Of a DNA stretch of 64,000 nt, positions 35,783-46,914 are shown piece by piece. The notes under the pieces are model-generated. The model made no database searches. It saw nothing but the letters and a program-made list of their open reading frames with translations, and was not told the origin of the DNA. Every line of letters starts with the position of its first letter. Within the stretch, counting starts at the first letter, position 1. This DNA comes from Sphingomonas profundi (GTDB lineage: Bacteria > Pseudomonadota > Alphaproteobacteria > Sphingomonadales > Sphingomonadaceae). Position numbers and translations under genes: made by a program. The stretch is from positions 2,666,001 through 2,730,000 of the forward strand of contig NZ_CP046535.1 of NCBI RefSeq assembly GCF_009739515.1, read 5' to 3'.

Positions 35783-35890
35783 CGCTCATCCTGAGGAGGG
35801 GCTGAGCGGAGGCGAAGACCCGTCTCGAAGGACCATCCATGTCCTTCGACACGCCGTTTCGACAAGCTCAATGGCTCCTCAGGCTGAGCG
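35783..35890. repeat. Nested palindromic intergenic repeat
   Basis: The outer arms CGCTCATCCTGAGGAG (35783-35798) and CTCCTCAGGCTGAGCG (35875-35890) are complementary at 15 of 16 bases; the inner hairpin TCGAAGGAC-CATCCAT-GTCCTTCGA spans 35825-35849. The motifs CTGAGG, GTCCTTCGA and GACAAGCTCA belong to a family of repeats found between genes in many sphingomonads (recollection). It fills part of the gap between the OmpA-family gene and uvrA. It could act as terminator or RNA-stability element. Confidence 0.7.
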
Positions 35891-35978
35891 GTCTGCATGA
35901 ATTGCGAGTAAGAACCGGCTTCATCCGCTCGAGGTCGCTCCCGTCCGGGTCGGCGCGACGCCGGCGAACCGCCGCCGA

Positions 35979-38978
<3,000 letters not shown>

Positions 38979-39264
38979 CGGGCGGCCCCCGGTATCGGAT
39001 CGTGGTTCGGCATGGCGCCCTCTGTTCCAGATTTGTTCGGCTCGGGCAAGCGGCCCCGCGCACGCCGATATAGGGTGGCGGCGGCCGCTGCCTAGCGCGC
39101 GGCGCGGGCGACATCGGCCCGCCCGGTGCCGACCGTCGCCGCGGCGTTTGCCGGCATGGCGCTAAACATCGCGGCTTGGGCGCCGTAATCCGGTGCAGGC
39201 GGATCGGGGCGGCACGCGGCGGCAGTCGTCCGCCGATCCCGTTGCCGGAGGACTTGTCTTGGCC

Positions 39265-39450
39265 ATGCGTACCCCCGATGCCGCCGCCCTCGAAGCGATG
39301 CTGGTCCAGGCGCTCGCCACCAGCGACCGGCTGGACTACGACATGGTCGGCGCGCACGTGGCGACCGCGCTCGATGCGTTGCGCCGCGAGGCGGCCCGGC
39401 CGCGCCGGGCGGCCTTTGCCGAGCTGCCGTTCCCGGTGCTGGAGGGCTGA
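39265..39450 (+). CDS. Small hypothetical protein
   Basis: A 61-residue helical protein (AALEAMLVQALATSDRLDYD then VATALDALRREAA), polar, without cysteines or membrane segment. GGAGG (39247-39251) stands 13 bases before the ATG at 39265 but seven bases before an in-frame TTG at 39259, so the TTG start is also possible. Function unknown. Confidence 0.65.
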   Translation: MRTPDAAALEAMLVQALATSDRLDYDMVGAHVATALDALRREAARPRRAAFAELPFPVLEG

Positions 39451-39534
39451 TCGGCCCTCCCCGTTGTCTTTTCGCCTGTGCGGCGCGGGCGGCGCGCTGT
39501 ATCGCCCCTGCCTCACTTTCCGCCAGGGATGACG

Positions 39535-40431
39535 ATGCGGCTGGGCCAGAGGATCGGACAGGCGCTGCTCGCCGCGCTGGCAACGGCCGGCTGCTCGCCG
39601 CTGCGCACCTTCGACGCGCTGGTGCCGAAGGATGGCGGCACCATGCGGATCGCCGCCGATCTGCCTTACGGCGCCGATCCCCGCCAGCGGCTCGACGTCT
39701 ATGCGCCGCGCCGACCCGGGGCGTCGCCGCTGGCGACGATCGTCTTCTTCTACGGCGGCTCGTGGAGTTCCGGCACCCGCCGCGGCTACGGCTTCGCCGC
39801 GCGGGCGCTGGCATCGCGCGGGTTCGTCGTCGTCGTGCCCGATTACCGGCTGGTGCCGGCGGTGCGCTTTCCCGCCTTCCTCGCCGATTGCGCCGCGTCG
39901 GTGCGCTGGGCGCGGGCGAACGTGGCGCGCTACGGCGGGGATCGCGCGCGCATCGTGCTCGTCGGCCACTCGGCGGGCGCCTACAACGCGGCCATGCTCG
40001 CGCTCGATCCGCAGTGGCTCGGGGATGCGCGGGGGGCGGTGCGCGGCTTCGTCGGCCTTGCCGGCCCCTATGATTTCCTGCCGCTCGAAGGCCCGATCAC
40101 CACCGCGACCTTCGGCGCGTGGCCGGTGCCGGAGGAGACCCAGCCGATCCGCTTCGCCGGCGCAGGCGATCCGCCGGCGCTGCTGCTCAGCGGCGCGGAG
40201 GATCGCACGGTGCTGCCGCGCAACGGCCGCGCCCTCGGCCATGTGCTCCAGGCCGCCGGCGTGCCCGTGGAGGTACGTGAATATCCGCGCCTGGGCCATG
40301 TCGGCATGGTCACGGCGCTGGCCCGCCCGCTGCGCGGCAAGGCGCCCGTCCTCGCCGACATCGCCGCCTTCGCCCACCGCGTGACGCAGGGCGCGCCCGC
40401 CTCCTCGCGCCCGCCCGCAGCGCGGCCGTAA
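39535..40431 (+). CDS. Lipoprotein alpha/beta hydrolase
   Basis: A 298-residue hydrolase with a lipobox-like signal peptide (LATAGCS, Cys near 20) that would anchor it in the membrane facing the periplasm. It belongs to the carboxylesterase/HSL-like group: FFYGGSWSSG near 75 forms the oxyanion loop, GHSAGAYNA near 143 holds the nucleophile serine, SGAEDRTVLP near 222 the acid and LGHVGM near 258 the histidine. Substrate unknown. AGGGATGACG precedes the ATG at 39535; an upstream ATG at 39529 is too close to the ribosome site. Confidence 0.88.
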   Translation: MRLGQRIGQALLAALATAGCSPLRTFDALVPKDGGTMRIAADLPYGADPRQRLDVYAPRRPGASPLATIVFFYGGSWSSGTRRGYGFAARALASRGFVVVVPDYRLVPAVRFPAFLADCAASVRWARANVARYGGDRARIVLVGHSAGAYNAAMLALDPQWLGDARGAVRGFVGLAGPYDFLPLEGPITTATFGAWPVPEETQPIRFAGAGDPPALLLSGAEDRTVLPRNGRALGHVLQAAGVPVEVREYPRLGHVGMVTALARPLRGKAPVLADIAAFAHRVTQGAPASSRPPAARP

Positions 40432-40448
40432 TTTCTCCGCGGGCGGCT

Positions 40449-40473
40449 GGAACGCGGGCGGCGCAGGGCGGTT
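40449..40473 (+). promoter_or_regulatory. Candidate EcfG promoter before the transglutaminase gene
   Basis: GGAAC (40449-40453), 16-base spacer, GGTT (40470-40473), 36 bases before the ATG at 40510. The EcfG core is present but the first base of CGTT differs. It lies in a GC-rich region, so chance matches are plausible. Confidence 0.35.
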
Positions 40474-40509
40474 CGGGGCGCATCGTCGAACAGCGTGGGG
40501 GAACGGGAT

Positions 40510-41289
40510 ATGCGGCTGAGCATAGAGGCGGTGCTTGACTATCAGATGGCGGAGCCGGTGGACGTGCTGCTCACGATCGAGGCGGCGCCGCTGCCCGATC
40601 AGATCCTGATCTCCGATTCGCTGACGATCGACGGCAGCGGCCCCCTGCGCCCGGTGCCCGGCGAGGAGAGCATCGGCCGCCGCACCTGGATGCACGCGCA
40701 CGGATCGTGGCGCGCCACCTACAAGGGCGTGTTCGACGTGACGCGCGACGTGCCGGACCTGAGCACGCTCAAGCTGGCCCACCGCCACGATCTGCCGGCG
40801 CTGGTGATCCCCTATCTGTGGCCGAGCCGCTACTGCGAGAGCGACCAGTTCAACGACTTCGTCGAGGACGAGTTCGGCCGCTACAGCGGCGGCGCCAAGG
40901 TGCAGGCCATCGCCGACTGGGTGCACGATCACCTGAAATACATCGCGGGATCAAGCGACGCGACGACCACTGCCAAGGACACGTTCGTCACCCGCCACGG
41001 CGTGTGCCGCGACTATGCGCATCTGATGACCACCCTCACGCGCGCCGCCGGCATCCCGGCGCGCGTCGTCTCGGCCTATGCGTGGCAGCTCGATCCGCCG
41101 GATTTCCACGCGGTGGTGGAGGTGTGGCTGGAAAATGGCTGGCAGCTGGTCGATGCGACGCGGCTGGCGCCGGTAGAGGGGCTGGTGCGGATGGCGGTGG
41201 GCCGCGACGCGCTGGACATCGCCTTCATGACCGTGTTCGGCGCATGCCAGCTCGTCGAGCAGCGCGTGTCGGTTGAGCGGATCGACTGA
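40510..41289 (+). CDS. Transglutaminase-like cysteine protease-fold protein
   Basis: A 259-residue cytoplasmic protein. An N-terminal beta domain (about 1-110) precedes the transglutaminase core: HGVCRDYAHLMTTLTRAAGI near 157-176 carries the catalytic cysteine, DFHAVVEVWLENGW near 195 the histidine, and LVDATRLAPVEGL near 211 the aspartate. Such proteins may cleave or cross-link peptides; substrate unknown. The ATG at 40510 follows GGGGGAACGGGAT; the GTG at 40495 is an alternative start. Confidence 0.9.
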   Translation: MRLSIEAVLDYQMAEPVDVLLTIEAAPLPDQILISDSLTIDGSGPLRPVPGEESIGRRTWMHAHGSWRATYKGVFDVTRDVPDLSTLKLAHRHDLPALVIPYLWPSRYCESDQFNDFVEDEFGRYSGGAKVQAIADWVHDHLKYIAGSSDATTTAKDTFVTRHGVCRDYAHLMTTLTRAAGIPARVVSAYAWQLDPPDFHAVVEVWLENGWQLVDATRLAPVEGLVRMAVGRDALDIAFMTVFGACQLVEQRVSVERID

Positions 41290-41478
41290 AGTCTCGCCGC
41301 GACGTTCGTCGAACAGATCAGGTCGTTCGTCGCCGATCATGTCGCATGTGGAGGCTATTGGCGGCCCCGTCGAAGAACAGACGCACGAACGACGCGAATC
41401 CGTAAAGGAAATCCCGGACAGCGGCGGCGGATCGCTCCCGCAGTCGAGAACGGGATTTCATCAACGGAGGATTTCATC

Positions 41479-41844
41479 ATGATCGCCACCATCCGCACCC
41501 TCGCCGTATCTGCCGCCGCCACCCTCGCTGCCGTTGCCGGCATCCCTGCCCACGCCGCCGATCTCGGCGATCAGCGCAGCGTCGAGATCCGCCACGGCGA
41601 TCTCGATCTCACCTCCGCGCAGGGCAGCGCCGCGCTGCAGCGGCGTGTTCGCCTCGCGGTGCGCTCGGTCTGCGGCACCGCCGACACGCGCGATCTCGCC
41701 GCCCAGCAGCGCATGGCGGCCTGCCGCGCCCAGGCGAACGCCGCCGCCCGCCCGCGCGTCGATCTGGCGATCGCCAGCGCCCGCTCGGCCACGCAGCTCG
41801 CGCAGAATGTCGGCGCGCCTTCGCTCCACGCCGCCGCGCACTGA
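41479..41844 (+). CDS. UrcA-family secreted protein
   Basis: A 121-residue protein with a signal peptide (cleavage near AHAA). The mature part has RSVEIRHGDLDLTSAQGSAALQ, the VCG near 65 and a second Cys near 81 (MAACRAQA), the standard UrcA pattern of a disulfide-bonded small protein with a helical C-terminal tail. UrcA proteins are numerous in sphingomonads; their role is unknown. The site CGGAGG is 9 bases before the ATG. Confidence 0.9.
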   Translation: MIATIRTLAVSAAATLAAVAGIPAHAADLGDQRSVEIRHGDLDLTSAQGSAALQRRVRLAVRSVCGTADTRDLAAQQRMAACRAQANAAARPRVDLAIASARSATQLAQNVGAPSLHAAAH

Positions 41845-41852
41845 TCCCCGCC

Positions 41853-41892
41853 GCGGACCATCCCCGAAGCCGACGCTCCGGGGATGGTCCGC
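41853..41892. terminator. Perfect 14-bp hairpin after urcA-like gene
   Basis: GCGGACCATCCCCG (41853-41866) is perfectly complementary to CGGGGATGGTCCGC (41879-41892) with a 12-base loop. It begins nine bases after the stop of the UrcA-family gene and ends 28 bases before the next gene, with no T-run. A termination or RNA-stabilising role is likely. Confidence 0.7.
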
Positions 41893-41920
41893 ACGCTTCC
41901 GCGCATGCACGATCCGGCCT

Positions 41921-42760
41921 ATGCCGGCGCCCGACATGCCCGAGACCCCGCCGACCGACGCGCCGATCGCCGCCGCGGCCCCCGCCCGCACCGCGCCCGT
42001 CGCGATCACGGCACCGGACGGCGGATCGCAGGAGGGGGTGCTCACCCTGCCGGACGGCTGGGGCGCCGCCCCACCGCTCGTCAGCTGCACCATGATCAGC
42101 CGCGGCCGCATCTTCCCCGCCGCGCTGGCGATCGAGTGCTACCGCCGCCAGACCTATCCGAACCGCGAGCTGGTGATCGTCACCGCCGCGACGGACGGCG
42201 CGCTCGCCGCCCACGTCGCCGCCCTCGGCGATCCCACGATCCGCATCGACAGCGTGGCGGAGATGCCGCTCGGCGAGCTGCGCAACGCCGCCGTGGCCCG
42301 CTCGCGCGGTGGCATCCTGTGCACCTGGGACGACGACGATCTCAGCGATCCGCAGCGCATCGCCTTCGCCGTCGCCGCGCTCGCCCCGGCCAGGGCCGCC
42401 GCCTCGCTGCTGCTGCGCACCCTGCTGTGGTGGCCGGCGCGCGGGCGCCTCGCCATTACCCGCCGCTACGGCTGGGAGATGACCCTGGCGGCGCGGCGGG
42501 CGGCGCTGCCCATCTTTCCCGCGATCGGCCCGGGCGAGGACACGACCGTCGTCAACCTGATGCGCGGCCTCCACCCGCTGGTGCTGATCGATCGCCCGAT
42601 CGACTATCTCCGCGTCGTCGGCACGAACATCTGCCCCGTCGATCACTTCGAATGGCTGTTCGACACCGCGACGGAGACGTTCGCGGACGAGGCCTATGAG
42701 GCGACCCTGGCGACGCTCGACCGGCGGATGCCCGTCGCGGCCTATCGCGCCGGGCTATAG
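41921..42760 (+). CDS. Glycosyltransferase family 2-like protein
   Basis: A 279-residue glycosyltransferase-like protein. A 50-residue Ala/Pro/Thr-rich N-terminus precedes the GT-A fold with VSCTMISRGR near 55, SRGGILCTWDDDDLSDP near 130 (the DDDD cluster includes the metal/nucleotide-sugar aspartates) and AIGPGEDTT near 205 where the acidic pair may act as base. It lacks membrane helices, so it is probably cytoplasmic. The acceptor and sugar are unknown. The ATG at 41921 and 41936 are both possible and no clear ribosome site is seen. Confidence 0.78.
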   Translation: MPAPDMPETPPTDAPIAAAAPARTAPVAITAPDGGSQEGVLTLPDGWGAAPPLVSCTMISRGRIFPAALAIECYRRQTYPNRELVIVTAATDGALAAHVAALGDPTIRIDSVAEMPLGELRNAAVARSRGGILCTWDDDDLSDPQRIAFAVAALAPARAAASLLLRTLLWWPARGRLAITRRYGWEMTLAARRAALPIFPAIGPGEDTTVVNLMRGLHPLVLIDRPIDYLRVVGTNICPVDHFEWLFDTATETFADEAYEATLATLDRRMPVAAYRAGL

Positions 42761-42784
42761 GCGATCGCCGAACAGCCCGGACCA

Positions 42785-42803
42785 TGCTGAACGCGTTTCA
42801 GCA
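42785..42803. repeat. Imperfect inverted repeat between genes
   Basis: TGCTGA-ACGCGTT-TCAGCA: 6-bp perfect arms around a central near-palindrome. It lies between the glycosyltransferase end (42760) and the convergent GFA gene (42856). Similar TGCTGAACGCGTTTCAGCA elements are common in Alphaproteobacteria (recollection) and may act as a bidirectional terminator. Confidence 0.45.
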
Positions 42804-42855
42804 CGACGGCACGGAAGGTCGGAAGCGATCGGCCATGGCAGCCGCCCACCGCCGC

Positions 42856-43278
42856 TCACGCCAAGCCCGCATCCTCGCCGATGATGGAAGCGGGCCGCAC
42901 ATAGCCGAACGGGCCTTCGCCGGCCCAGCCCCGCCCGTCGGGGAAGCGCAGCTCGATGCCGGCGAGGTCGCGCTCGTCGGCCAGCCGCATGTTGACGCCC
43001 ATCACCCCGTTGCCGAACTTCGCCACGGCGCCGGCGGTGAGGGTGAAGTGGGTAGTCGAGCCGCACCGGCCGCAGAAGCCGATCTCCGCGCCGGGATCGT
43101 CCTTGTCCGCCCGGGTATAGCCGCGCGCCGCGCCCTCGACCGCCACGTCCGCCGGCTGGAAATAGCCCCAGCGCGCGCCCGTTTTGCTGCACAGGGTGCA
43201 GTTGCACTCGTGGATATAGTCGGGTCGCCGGTCGATCCGCACGCGGATCAGGCCGCAGTGGCAAGCGAGCGTCAGCAT
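42856..43278 (-). CDS. GFA-family (DUF636) zinc protein
   Basis: A 140-residue Gfa-like protein, second copy in the window besides 26373. Zinc ligands lie in LACHCGLIRV near 6-10, CNCTLCSKT near 26-31 and FCGRCGST near 68-73. The C-terminal half (GNGVMGVNMRLADERDL) differs from the other copy, so the pair are paralogs or separate family lines, not a duplication. The ATG at 43278 follows GGGGCAGGC. Confidence 0.85.
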   Translation of the reverse strand: MLTLACHCGLIRVRIDRRPDYIHECNCTLCSKTGARWGYFQPADVAVEGAARGYTRADKDDPGAEIGFCGRCGSTTHFTLTAGAVAKFGNGVMGVNMRLADERDLAGIELRFPDGRGWAGEGPFGYVRPASIIGEDAGLA

Positions 43279-43319
43279 GTGCCTGCCCCTATCATCACCG
43301 CCACCTGGCCGATAGCCGC

Positions 43320-44087
43320 CTATCGGCCGGCCATCTCCTTGGCCGCCGCTAGATAGGTCCGGCCGATCCGCACCTCGCCGCCGTCGCGCAGGTCGGCATG
43401 CCACACGCCCAGGCCGTCGTGGCGCAGCTTGGCGATGAAATCGCGGCGGACCAGGGTGGAGCGGTGGAGGCGGATGAACAATTGCGGGTCCAGCCGCCGC
43501 TCCAGCTCGCTGATCGTCTGGTGCAGCAGGAAGCTGCGCTGGCCGATATGCAGCCGCATATAGTCGCGCTCGGCGTCGATCCGGTCGATGTCGATGGCGG
43601 CGAGGCGGATCATCTCGGATCGGTGCGGCACCCAGAACTCGTCGGCGTGGGGGCTGGGCGCCGCGGCCGGCTGCGGCGGCGGCGCCGCGCGCAGCCGCTC
43701 GCCGACGCGCGCGACGGATCGCTCCAGCCGCTCGGCGGAGACCGGCTTCAGCAGATAGTCGACCGCCGCGACGTCGAAGGCGGCGACGGCGAACTGATCG
43801 AACGCGGTGCAGAAGATGATCGCCGGCCGCCCGCCGCCCTCGCCCCGCTCGGCGCGCGCGGCGAGCGCCGTCGCCACGCCCAGCCCGTCGAGCCCCGGCA
43901 TCGCGATGTCGAGCAGCAGCAGGTCCGGCTGTAGAGCATCGACGAGGCGCAGCGCCGCCTCCCCGTCGCTCGCCGTGCCGACCAGATCGATGCCCGGCGT
44001 CCGCGCGCAGAGGATCTGGAGACGCTCGACGGCGAGCGGCTCGTCGTCCACCACCAGCGTGCGGAGCGGCGCCGGCTCAGCAGTCAC
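43320..44087 (-). CDS. LytTR-type response regulator
   Basis: A 255-residue two-domain regulator. The receiver domain (about 8-130) has VVDDEP near 13, the phosphate acceptor D60 (LLLLDIAMPGLDG) and a T near 93 in CTAFDQFAVAAFDVAAVDYL; a proline-rich linker leads to a LytTR DNA-binding domain (about 150-255) with EFWVPHRSEMIRL, DAERDYMRLHIGQRS and RLHRSTLVRRDFIAK. It starts with GTG and overlaps the kinase stop by 11 bases. Targets unknown. Confidence 0.92.
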   Translation of the reverse strand: MTAEPAPLRTLVVDDEPLAVERLQILCARTPGIDLVGTASDGEAALRLVDALQPDLLLLDIAMPGLDGLGVATALAARAERGEGGGRPAIIFCTAFDQFAVAAFDVAAVDYLLKPVSAERLERSVARVGERLRAAPPPQPAAAPSPHADEFWVPHRSEMIRLAAIDIDRIDAERDYMRLHIGQRSFLLHQTISELERRLDPQLFIRLHRSTLVRRDFIAKLRHDGLGVWHADLRDGGEVRIGRTYLAAAKEMAGR

Positions 44088-45774
44088 GCCGCACCAGCGG
44101 CAGGAGGAGCGTCACGCCGAAGCCGCCGCCGGGCAGCGGTCCCCAGTCGCACGCGCAGGCTTCGCCATAACGGGCGGCGAGGCGATCGCGCACGTTGCGC
44201 AGCCCCACGCCGGTGCCGGGCGGGGCATCCTCGTCCGGCAGCATCGTGTCGCCGTCATCCTCCACCGTCAGCCGCAACACCGATCCCTGCTCCTTTGCGC
44301 GGATGCGGATGGTAATTGGCCGACGCGCGCGGGACACGCCATATTTCACCGCATTCTCGACGAGCGGCTGCAGGATCAGGCCCGGCACGCAGGCGTTCTC
44401 GAGCTCCGGCGGAACGGCGATGTCCACCACCAGCCGCTCGGGAAAGCGCACCGCCTCGATGTCCAGATAGAGGCGCTGGAGGCGGATCTCCTCGTCCAGC
44501 CGCATGTCGTCGGTGGGATCGCCGGTCAGGCTCGTGCGGAAGAAGGTGCTGAGGTTCATGATCATCCGCTCGGCCGCCTCCGCCTTGCCGATCATGACGA
44601 GCGACGAGAGCGAGTTGAGCGTGTTGAACAGGAAGTGCGGATTCACCTGGTAGCGCAGCGCGCGCAGCTCGGCGGACTGGGCGGCGGCGCGGAAGCGGGC
44701 GGCGCGGCGCTCGGCCACGCGGGTCTCGGCGGCGTAGCACATCGCCAGGTACAGGGCGGCCCAGGCGGCGATGAAAAAATAGCCGTTGGCGGCATTGTCG
44801 GCGATCGCCTGGATCGGCGTCATGCTGTGGCCGTCGCTGCCGCCGCCCACCTGCACCATGATGCGGCGATTGGCGTCCAGCGTCACCGGCGGCAGCGGCA
44901 CGGCGGCGGCGGCCCGCGCCGCCGCGGCGGCGCGCCGCGCCTCGCGCGCGGCGACCACCGCCTCGGCACGCGCCGCCGCCACGGCCTCGGCAGCCTCGGC
45001 GGCAGCTTCCGATCCGCCCGCCGCCGTGACGCCGGCCTGCGCGCGGCGGGCCTCGGCGATGGCCGCGACGGCATCCTGCACGGCCTCCGCCGCGTCCGTC
45101 GCGTCGGCGACGCTGTCGTCGGCATCGTCCAGGCCGCGCGCGGCGGCGCGCCGCGCCTCGCGGATCGCCGCGCCGGCATCTCGGCTCGCCGAGGCGACGA
45201 TCGCCTCGATATCGGGCAGCCGCGGATTGGCCCTCGTATCGACGGTGACGACCGGCTCGCTGCGCCGGCCGTCGGCATCCTCGACATGCACGCTGATCGC
45301 GCGGCGCGGGCGGGAGCGGCGGGCGGCGCGGGCGCCGCCGGCGCCGCCTGGCCGGGGGGGCGGCGGCGGAGCGGCCGGCGCGGTGCCGCGCGGCGCGTCA
45401 ATCACGACCATCTTGGTCGTCTTGCGCGCCTTGGCCGCCTCCTCCCGCTCCGTGACCGCGCGGAAGGCGAGGAAGTTGGCGGTGGAGTAGAGCACGGCCG
45501 CCGGCACCGCCAGCACCGCGGCGATGGCGACGCTGAGGCCGAGCGAGCGGCGGGGGATGCGGCGCAGGACGAGATAGAGCAGCAGCGTGGCGGCCGCGCT
45601 GGCGACCGTCACGATCAGGCGCCGGCCCAGCATGTCCCACTGGTCGCCCATCTCGAGCACCGTCGAGCGCACGGTCACGATCGCGAAGTAGAAGGTCCAG
45701 AAGCCGAGGATCGAGAGCAAGGCGACGCGCGGGCTCAGCGTGGCCGCGCCGGCGTCTTCGGTGGTGGCGTTCAT
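44077..45774 (-). CDS. LytS-like sensor histidine kinase with long Ala-rich insert
   Basis: A 565-residue membrane kinase. Three transmembrane helices (about residues 16-40, 48-66, 72-95) are followed by a roughly 190-residue Ala/Arg/Glu-rich region (about 105-300) that looks coiled-coil or disordered, a fourth helix near 320, and the His_kinase (PF06580) core: RYQVNPHFLFNTLNSLSSL near 366, LQPLVENAVKYGV near 450 (N box), DDGDTMLPDEDAPPGTGVGL near 490. Relatives pair with LytTR regulators and sense envelope or metabolic signals. The large insert between helices 3 and 4 is unusual. The ATG at 45774 is chosen as the membrane part starts after it. Confidence 0.88.
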   Translation of the reverse strand: MNATTEDAGAATLSPRVALLSILGFWTFYFAIVTVRSTVLEMGDQWDMLGRRLIVTVASAAATLLLYLVLRRIPRRSLGLSVAIAAVLAVPAAVLYSTANFLAFRAVTEREEAAKARKTTKMVVIDAPRGTAPAAPPPPPRPGGAGGARAARRSRPRRAISVHVEDADGRRSEPVVTVDTRANPRLPDIEAIVASASRDAGAAIREARRAAARGLDDADDSVADATDAAEAVQDAVAAIAEARRAQAGVTAAGGSEAAAEAAEAVAAARAEAVVAAREARRAAAAARAAAAVPLPPVTLDANRRIMVQVGGGSDGHSMTPIQAIADNAANGYFFIAAWAALYLAMCYAAETRVAERRAARFRAAAQSAELRALRYQVNPHFLFNTLNSLSSLVMIGKAEAAERMIMNLSTFFRTSLTGDPTDDMRLDEEIRLQRLYLDIEAVRFPERLVVDIAVPPELENACVPGLILQPLVENAVKYGVSRARRPITIRIRAKEQGSVLRLTVEDDGDTMLPDEDAPPGTGVGLRNVRDRLAARYGEACACDWGPLPGGGFGVTLLLPLVRRDC

Positions 45775-45851
45775 CCGCCCGGTATAGCCATGCCGCGACG
45801 GCGCGGGAGTCCGCCGGTCGAACGTCATCGCGATTTGATCGAATCGCGCCC

Positions 45852-45876
45852 GGAACGGTGCCCGGCGCGCCGCGTT
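45852..45876 (+). promoter_or_regulatory. EcfG-type promoter of the acidic protein gene
   Basis: GGAAC (45852-45856), 16-base spacer, CGTT (45873-45876), followed by a T: a full match to GGAAC-N16-CGTT. The gene starts 27 bases after the -10 box. It is one of the two best sites in the window. Confidence 0.75.
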
Positions 45877-45902
45877 TCCCCAGAAACACAGGAGACGATA
45901 TC

Positions 45903-46157
45903 ATGGCCGACAACGACCGGACCGACGATGACGATCGCGCCACTCCCAATGTGCGCGACGCGCATGATGCGGAGGACGACAAGCGGCTGAAGTTCGATCC
46001 CGGCGATCAGGACGCCAAGCTGGACGTGGCGCTGGACGAGAGCTTTCCGACCTCCGACGCCCCGTCGAACACGCAGCCCGGCAAGGGCAAGGATCCGGCG
46101 CCCTCCTCCGGCTATGACGAGGATGCCGAGCGCGAGCGGATGAACGCCAAGGAATAG
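45903..46157 (+). CDS. Small acidic stress-type protein
   Basis: An 84-residue, very acidic and hydrophilic protein without cysteine or membrane segment. It contains LDESFPTSDAPS near 47-58, a motif that recurs in many short alphaproteobacterial proteins of the general stress response (recollection). AGGAGACGATATC precedes the ATG. A perfect EcfG-type promoter lies upstream. It probably is an unstructured stress protein; the function is unknown. Confidence 0.8.
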   Translation: MADNDRTDDDDRATPNVRDAHDAEDDKRLKFDPGDQDAKLDVALDESFPTSDAPSNTQPGKGKDPAPSSGYDEDAERERMNAKE

Positions 46158-46353
46158 GCGTATCGCGGTCGCGAAACACCGTCCGTCTCATTTTTGCGCG
46201 CGTCATGCCTGCGGCGCGTGACATCCATGTTGCAATGCAAAAGGAAAAATGCTCCGCTTCGGTCTGCCGGCGATAACGGCGCGGTTAAGCGCTTCGAAAC
46301 CAGTTTGGGTGCTTGATCGTCAGGTGAGGCAATCCGATTTCGGGGAGTTTCCG

Positions 46354-46899
46354 ATGGGCACCCAGGCGAGACCGGCGGACGGCGCGATGACGCTGGCGGA
46401 AATGAAGGAGTTCGCGGCGTTCCCCGGCGCCACGCAGCGCTACATCCGGCGCTCGCTGGACGTGGGGCTAGAGCGCGAGGACGCGCTGACGCGCTGGTCT
46501 CGCGACGTGATCGAGGCCGCGAGCATCCGTGCCCAGCGCCGCGTGTACGAGCGGCTCGACCATGTCCGCGAACTGGTGCCGGACGATAGCGGGCTGGATG
46601 CGGTGGAGCCGTTCCTGGCGCCGCTGGTGACGATGACGGCTTTCGATCTGGGACAGGATCGGCTGGCGAGCTTCGGCTCCTACCGCTTCCTCTATGAGCG
46701 GCTGATCGGCGCCAACGTGCGGCCGTGGCTGCCCGGCGCCTTCTGTGCCGCCGCCGCCTTGCCGCACCTCCACCCGGAGAAGAGGCGCGTGCTGCTGCAA
46801 TCGATCAGCGAGGCGGCGGCGACGGCGCCCGGCTGGTCCAATCGCGAGCCGAGCTTCTTTCCCGAATGGGTGGAAAAGGTGGAGATGCGGGCGAACTGA
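46354..46899 (+). CDS. Hypothetical protein
   Basis: A 181-residue soluble, mostly helical protein that I do not recognise. The N-terminal half is charged (AEMKEFAAFPGATQRYIRRS), the C-terminal half is hydrophobic and aromatic (GSYRFLYERLIGANV, PSFFPEWVEKVE). GGGGAGTTTCCG precedes the ATG. It converges with the Mfd-type helicase, and both stops lie in one hairpin at 46896-46914. Confidence 0.7.
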   Translation: MGTQARPADGAMTLAEMKEFAAFPGATQRYIRRSLDVGLEREDALTRWSRDVIEAASIRAQRRVYERLDHVRELVPDDSGLDAVEPFLAPLVTMTAFDLGQDRLASFGSYRFLYERLIGANVRPWLPGAFCAAAALPHLHPEKRRVLLQSISEAAATAPGWSNREPSFFPEWVEKVEMRAN

Positions 46900-46914
46900 G
46901 GCGGCCCGCCTCAG
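46896..46914. terminator. Bidirectional hairpin with both stop codons
   Basis: CTGAGGCG-GCC-CGCCTCAG is a perfect 8-bp inverted repeat. The left arm contains the TGA of the plus-strand gene (46897-46899) and the right arm the TGA of the minus-strand gene (46911-46913). The two genes therefore end in a shared hairpin. Confidence 0.6.
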
